From a virus: a DNA stretch of 41,655 nt. The notes under the pieces were generated by a model. That model saw only the letters and a list, made by a program, of their open reading frames with translations. It made no database searches and was not told the DNA's origin. The position numbers and the translations under genes were made by a program. Where the stretch lies: the IMG/VR virus record IMGVR_UViG_3300025309_000244, positions 1-41,655 of that record. One strand, given 5' to 3'. Within the stretch, counting starts at the first letter, position 1. Each line of letters starts with the position of its first letter. Positions 38,518-41,655 of this stretch are shown one piece after another.

Positions 38518-38925
38518 ACTTGGAAGAATTGGATTACCGAACAATATCTGCAGTGGCGCAGGGACAAACCCGGCCGCGCAGGTTCGGCAGCCAGTTATGC
38601 CCGCGAAATCGGGTTCGATCCTCAAATTCTGAGCAATTGGATGAATCGGGGGTCCACCCCGCGAGAGATGGAGACGATCCAAAAATTAGCGGCCTATTTT
38701 GGGCCGGTTATTTATGATGTTTTGGATATCCCCCAGGTCGATTACGTGTCGCTCGACAAATTGCCATCGGAATTCGGATCGAACTTGAAAACGGCAATAT
38801 TGGAAATAGCGAGTGAATTAAACAAGTATTCCATCGATCCTGAATCGTCCGAGGCCGAGGAAATTTCACGCGCCATTCTCAATAAGCGGCTGTTGACTGT
38901 CAAAAAGGTCAATAATTCAGGATAA
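38515..38925 (+). CDS. HTH transcriptional repressor (phage CI-like role)
   Basis: 136 residues from ATG 38515; an upstream in-frame ATG at 38497 overlaps the -10 box and is unlikely. Residues about 25-55 form a helix-turn-helix of the XRE type: AASYAREIGFDPQILSNWMNRG, followed by STPREMETIQKLAAYF. The C-terminal half is helical and acidic, without a LexA-type Ser-Lys peptidase, so induction by self-cleavage is not expected. It is the only gene transcribed away from the operator on this side and probably maintains lysogeny by binding the inverted repeat at 38423-38449. Confidence 0.75.
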   Translation: MTWKNWITEQYLQWRRDKPGRAGSAASYAREIGFDPQILSNWMNRGSTPREMETIQKLAAYFGPVIYDVLDIPQVDYVSLDKLPSEFGSNLKTAILEIASELNKYSIDPESSEAEEISRAILNKRLLTVKKVNNSG

Positions 38926-39040
38926 CGCGGATCAACAACGATGATTTTCATTTCTATATTCCCCTCTCAAGAATAGTATAGTACACTTGTTCTACTATAA
39001 CAAGAGGGTATTCCTGTTTACAAAATTGTAAGGAGGGGCA

Positions 39041-39385
39041 ATGGATATCGTAATTGCGGGCGGATTGATATTGATCATCCTCATCGTGGCTGCATTGGCG
39101 TACCGGGTCAGGAACAGCAAAATTGATCCACAGATAGTCGCAATTCCAGCAGCGCAACCGGCAGTACCGGTCGCAACTGAAAAGCCGACCATACAAATCT
39201 GCCCATGGTGCAAAGCCGAAATTCCAGCCGATGCATTTACCTGCATGCATTGCGGTCGGGACGTGAACAAACGCATGCTTCAGGAAAAAATGTTCGGACA
39301 GATCGGAAAATTATTATGGCTGGTGTTTCTACTGGGCGGTATTTTGCTTTGTGCTTTGACCGGCGGATTCGGATTGTTGTTTTAA
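39041..39385 (+). CDS. membrane protein with a zinc ribbon between two TM segments
   Basis: 114 residues, ATG 39041 with AGGAGGGG upstream, a strong ribosome site. N-terminal TM (about 2-21), short linker, zinc ribbon CPWCKAEIPADAFTCMHCG (about 53-71), C-terminal TM (about 90-112). Between the repressor and this gene (38926-39040) is an AT-rich stretch with small inverted repeats CTTGTT/AACAAG (38986-39004) and TATAGT/ACTATA, perhaps a second promoter region. Expressed in the lysogen by position; a role in superinfection exclusion or envelope change is a guess. Confidence 0.65.
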   Translation: MDIVIAGGLILIILIVAALAYRVRNSKIDPQIVAIPAAQPAVPVATEKPTIQICPWCKAEIPADAFTCMHCGRDVNKRMLQEKMFGQIGKLLWLVFLLGGILLCALTGGFGLLF

Positions 39386-39397
39386 TCAGAGGAAATA

Positions 39398-40012
39398 ATG
39401 GCCATTTGTAAATACTGTGGGCGAACTGGCATATTTCTGACATTAAACCAACGGGGATTATGTGCAAGATGTCTTAAGAATATCGAAGAAGATATAAAAA
39501 ATAGAGTTAGGATTGTTGAGGAAAGCGCAGAGTTAATTAAAACATCAAACAATCCCTCAACAATTAAAACCAGGTCAAAGGTTATTGTCGATCATTTGAT
39601 TTTTTTCATGCAAGAATACCAATCAAGGGGTATCGAAACCACTCAGCCGGATCCCCAGACGTTTTTAAAAACAATAATCGCTATCAATAAAGAATTGGAC
39701 GACGAGGCTCCAGAAACAAATTCTAAACTCGGAATTCAAATTAATTGGAATTTACCTCTTAATCCAGGCGGAAAAGAACCTGAAACGCCGGAAGAAATTC
39801 GAGAATTCCACCTCAATAAGTGGAAAAACAACCGGGTAACGTTTGTGCGTGTGATGACTGCAAATGATAGTTATGTGTGCGAATATTGCAAATCGATGCA
39901 CAAAAAGGTAATTCCAATCGAAACAGCCCAGGACGGAATTCCTCATGCAAACTGCACCGCACTCAAAGGGTGTAGATGCTATCATCAGCCCGCGAAAGCC
40001 GATGCGTCCTAG
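39398..40012 (+). CDS. two-zinc-motif protein with Mu gpF-like C-terminal cluster
   Basis: 204 residues, ATG 39398, 12 bases after the membrane-protein stop. N-terminal zinc finger CKYCGRTGIFLTLNQRGLCARC. A long helical, AT-rich central part follows. The C-terminal 60 residues, RVTFVRVMTANDSYVCEYCK, then a PHANC and GCRCYHQP, copy the D-x-x-V-C-x2-C...H-x2-C...C-x-C order of Mu gpF/SPP1 gp7 head proteins. Here it stands in the lysogeny arm, not the head operon. Base composition is clearly lower in GC than its neighbours, which suggests separate acquisition. It overlaps the integrase start. Confidence 0.6.
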   Translation: MAICKYCGRTGIFLTLNQRGLCARCLKNIEEDIKNRVRIVEESAELIKTSNNPSTIKTRSKVIVDHLIFFMQEYQSRGIETTQPDPQTFLKTIIAINKELDDEAPETNSKLGIQINWNLPLNPGGKEPETPEEIREFHLNKWKNNRVTFVRVMTANDSYVCEYCKSMHKKVIPIETAQDGIPHANCTALKGCRCYHQPAKADAS

Positions 40013-41549
40013 CTCCGCCTTCCCCCCCGGTGCGAGCGTGGTTGCCTACCTGCGCGACAGTGGCCACGAAGATCAGGAGCTGTCGGTCGATCAGCAGGAG
40101 CACGCCATCCGCTCCTGGTGCGCTGACCATGGCCTGATCCTCACCCGCGTTTTCACCGACGCCGCCGCGCCGGGATCCTCGACCATCGGCCGCGCCGAAT
40201 TCCGCGCCATGATCAGTCATTTTCATGCGGCGAATTGCGCCGATCGCGGCGTGATCATCTGGAAATTTAACCGTTTCGCGCGCGATATTGATGACGCCCA
40301 GTTTTTCAAGGCGGATCTGCGCCGCCGCGGCTACATCGTCCATTCGCTGCATGACTCCGTCCCGGACGGGCTGGACGGTCGGTTTTTCGAGGCGGCCATT
40401 GACTGGATGAACGCCCGCTATCTGGAGGATCTGAGCGCAGACATCAAACGCGGGCTGCATCACCTGGTGGATCAGTATGGTGGCATGCCGGGCAACCCGC
40501 CTAAGGGTCTCAAACGACAGATTTTTGAGCTTGGCAGGCATCGCGACGGCCGGGTGCGTCAGGCCGCGCGCTGGGTGCCAGACACGGACATGCTGGAGAC
40601 GATCCGCCTGGCCTGGAGAATGCGGGCCGGTGGTTTTGGCTATGGCTCGATCCACCAGGCTACAAAACTCTATACCACTCGACAGTCGTATGCTAATTTT
40701 TTTCGCAACCGCATCTACATCGGCGAGCTGGAGTACGGCGGCCGCCTGATCACTGGCTACTGCGAGCCGATCATAGATCGAGACACCTGGGAGGTTGTAC
40801 AAACCGTTATGGACGCCAATCACTCATCCTACCTGCACCTGCGCCAAAACCATCCGCGCCGGGCCAGGTCAAATTTTTTGCTGTCCGGTCTGGTGCAGTG
40901 CGCCATCTGCAAAACTCAGATGTACGGCAACGTTGTCATGCCCAGAGGGCAGCGCTATGGCTACTACGACTGCGCCAACCGGCGAAATGGCGCCTGCCCA
41001 GACGCCAAACCGATCCCTCAGGTGGTGCTCGAGGACGCGGTGATTGATAACCTGGTCAACCACATCCTGCAAACCGACAATCTTACGCAGTTGCTCAAAA
41101 CCTACCGGCAGGACACGGATGATTTGAGACGCTCCACGCAACAACAGATCGATGCGCTAAACCGGCAGCTCGGGAAGGTACGGCGCCAGCTCGGCAACCT
41201 GGCCGACCTGCTGGCGGAGGATGGCCTCCGCTCTCGGGCGCTGATGAATAAGGTCCGCACGCTGGAGGCCAAAGAGTCTGAGCTGGTGCTACAGATCGGG
41301 GAGCTGGCGGTACCTGTGCAGCCGGTCGAGCTCAAACCCATCGACGAGATCATGCCGACAGTCGAGGAGATCAAAACGCGGCTGCTGACGCCGGAACGAA
41401 ATGCGGACACAAAAAATATCCTCGCGGGCCTCATTGATCACATCGAGGTGCGCCGCGAGGGGAAAAATCAGTTAGTGGGGGTGATCTACTACTACCTGCC
41501 ACCGGCCGGTAAGAATATTTTTATGCCTAAATGTCAAACGCCCGGGTGA
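40002..41549 (+). CDS. int: large serine integrase
   Basis: 515 residues from ATG 40002 (MRPSSAFPPG), which overlaps the previous stop; a longer reading from 39945 overlaps that gene. The catalytic domain runs from about 11 to 150: VVAYLRDSGHEDQELSVDQQ with Ser20 as nucleophile, and IIWKFNRFARD with the conserved Arg. The recombinase domain follows (GMPGNPPKGLKR, about 160-270), then a zinc ribbon (SGLVQCAICKTQMYG and YDCANRRNGAC, about 285-335), and a coiled coil (about 375-430) typical of large serine integrases. It catalyses attP x attB recombination. Its last codons are the att core: the stop TGA (41547-41549) lies in host DNA. In the phage circle the frame would go on for 13 residues, RGVIYTHKFSHFY. 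Confidence 0.92.
   Translation: MRPSSAFPPGASVVAYLRDSGHEDQELSVDQQEHAIRSWCADHGLILTRVFTDAAAPGSSTIGRAEFRAMISHFHAANCADRGVIIWKFNRFARDIDDAQFFKADLRRRGYIVHSLHDSVPDGLDGRFFEAAIDWMNARYLEDLSADIKRGLHHLVDQYGGMPGNPPKGLKRQIFELGRHRDGRVRQAARWVPDTDMLETIRLAWRMRAGGFGYGSIHQATKLYTTRQSYANFFRNRIYIGELEYGGRLITGYCEPIIDRDTWEVVQTVMDANHSSYLHLRQNHPRRARSNFLLSGLVQCAICKTQMYGNVVMPRGQRYGYYDCANRRNGACPDAKPIPQVVLEDAVIDNLVNHILQTDNLTQLLKTYRQDTDDLRRSTQQQIDALNRQLGKVRRQLGNLADLLAEDGLRSRALMNKVRTLEAKESELVLQIGELAVPVQPVELKPIDEIMPTVEEIKTRLLTPERNADTKNILAGLIDHIEVRREGKNQLVGVIYYYLPPAGKNIFMPKCQTPG
41529..41546 (+). repeat. attR core, 18-bp direct repeat
   Basis: Same 18 bases as 3264-3281. It encodes the final residues KCQTPG of the integrase and ends exactly at the codon before the stop. 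The sequence after it, to 41655, is host DNA: AT-rich, no gene seen. Confidence 0.85.
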
Positions 41550-41572
41550 GGGGGGCACCCGAACGTTTGACA
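41532..41572 (+). terminator. long hairpin spanning attR, terminator for the integrase
   Basis: TGTCAAACGCCCGGGTG (41532-41548) pairs with CACCCGAACGTTTGACA (41556-41572) at 15 of 17 positions, loop AGGGGGG. ATATTTT follows shortly after. The left arm is att core; the right arm is host. The rejoined attB would contain the whole hairpin, so the phage appears to target a host hairpin, probably an intergenic terminator. Confidence 0.6.
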
Positions 41573-41655
41573 GGCATATTTTAGCATGTATACCAGGTGT
41601 CTACAAGATAATTGTTTGAAAATGGTTTGTCAATTTTGTAAACGATGATTTCACA

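Larger units (their letters stand above)
3264..41546. mobile_element. complete integrated siphophage-like prophage (about 38.3 kb)
   Basis: Two identical 18-bp sequences bound a block with a full set of phage genes: terminase, portal, protease-capsid, connectors, tail tube, tape measure, fibres, lysis, replication, repressor and a serine integrase next to attR. Host-type genes lie outside the left repeat. No required structural gene is visibly broken; only a small zinc-ribbon gene at 37520 is frameshifted. Activity cannot be judged from sequence, but the element looks intact. Confidence 0.9.

Noticed and set aside
39963-40823. 286-codon minus-strand open frame
   Set aside because: Antisense to the serine integrase, whose protein is clearly homologous to known recombinases.

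Overview
The window holds one essentially complete integrated phage genome (about 38.3 kb, 3264-41546) with a short stretch of host chromosome on its left (1-3263) and about 110 bases of host on its right. The host side carries the end of a thioredoxin/TPR (YbbN-like) protein, a secreted lipoprotein with a CBM9/DOMON-like domain, an NrtR-type Nudix regulator and a small multi-pass membrane protein. GC-rich coding and this gene mix suggest a Chloroflexota bacterium, perhaps Anaerolineae. That is inference from family recollection; no rRNA or other taxonomic marker is present.

The prophage is bounded by an 18-bp direct repeat, AAATGTCAAACGCCCGGG (3264-3281 and 41529-41546). The right copy lies in the last codons of a large serine integrase. 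The integrase frame runs through the core, so its stop codon in the prophage is supplied by host DNA. In the excised circle the frame would continue for 13 more codons into the sequence now found at the left end.

Layout from the left end: (1) A leftward late operon, 23464 down to 3339, which in transcription order encodes a lysis cassette (duplicated four-helix holin candidate, single-TM coiled-coil protein, TIM-barrel lysin candidate), terminase small and large subunits, a portal fused to a Mu-F-like head protein, an HK97-gp10-like protein, a prohead protease fused to the HK97-fold major capsid protein, head-tail connectors, tail tube, tail assembly chaperones with a -1 frameshift, tape measure, and distal tail/fibre proteins. 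It is a long-tailed (siphophage-like) module. (2) A rightward three-gene island, 23740-25036, with its own consensus promoter and terminator, like a moron. (3) A leftward early/replication operon, 37457 down to 25080: tyrosine recombinase, a primase-helicase with a degenerate zinc domain, small proteins, a C5 cytosine methyltransferase, a DUF5131 (gp37/gp68) protein and a Spo11/Top6A-like protein resembling the Mini-A topoisomerases of mobile elements. (4) A switch region at 37.5-39 kb: an early promoter whose -10 lies inside a perfect inverted-repeat operator, a ribbon-helix-helix gene followed by a terminator, and a divergent HTH repressor whose mRNA looks leaderless. (5) A rightward lysogeny/integration arm: repressor, two zinc-motif proteins and the integrase.

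Control elements visible in the sequence suggest how the phage runs. A repressor binds the inverted repeat. Early transcription meets a strong terminator after the first gene. The late leader contains a terminator behind a second hairpin that could pair alternatively with it. Both point to antitermination or attenuation. No tRNA, CRISPR array, insertion sequence or diversity-generating reverse transcriptase was seen.
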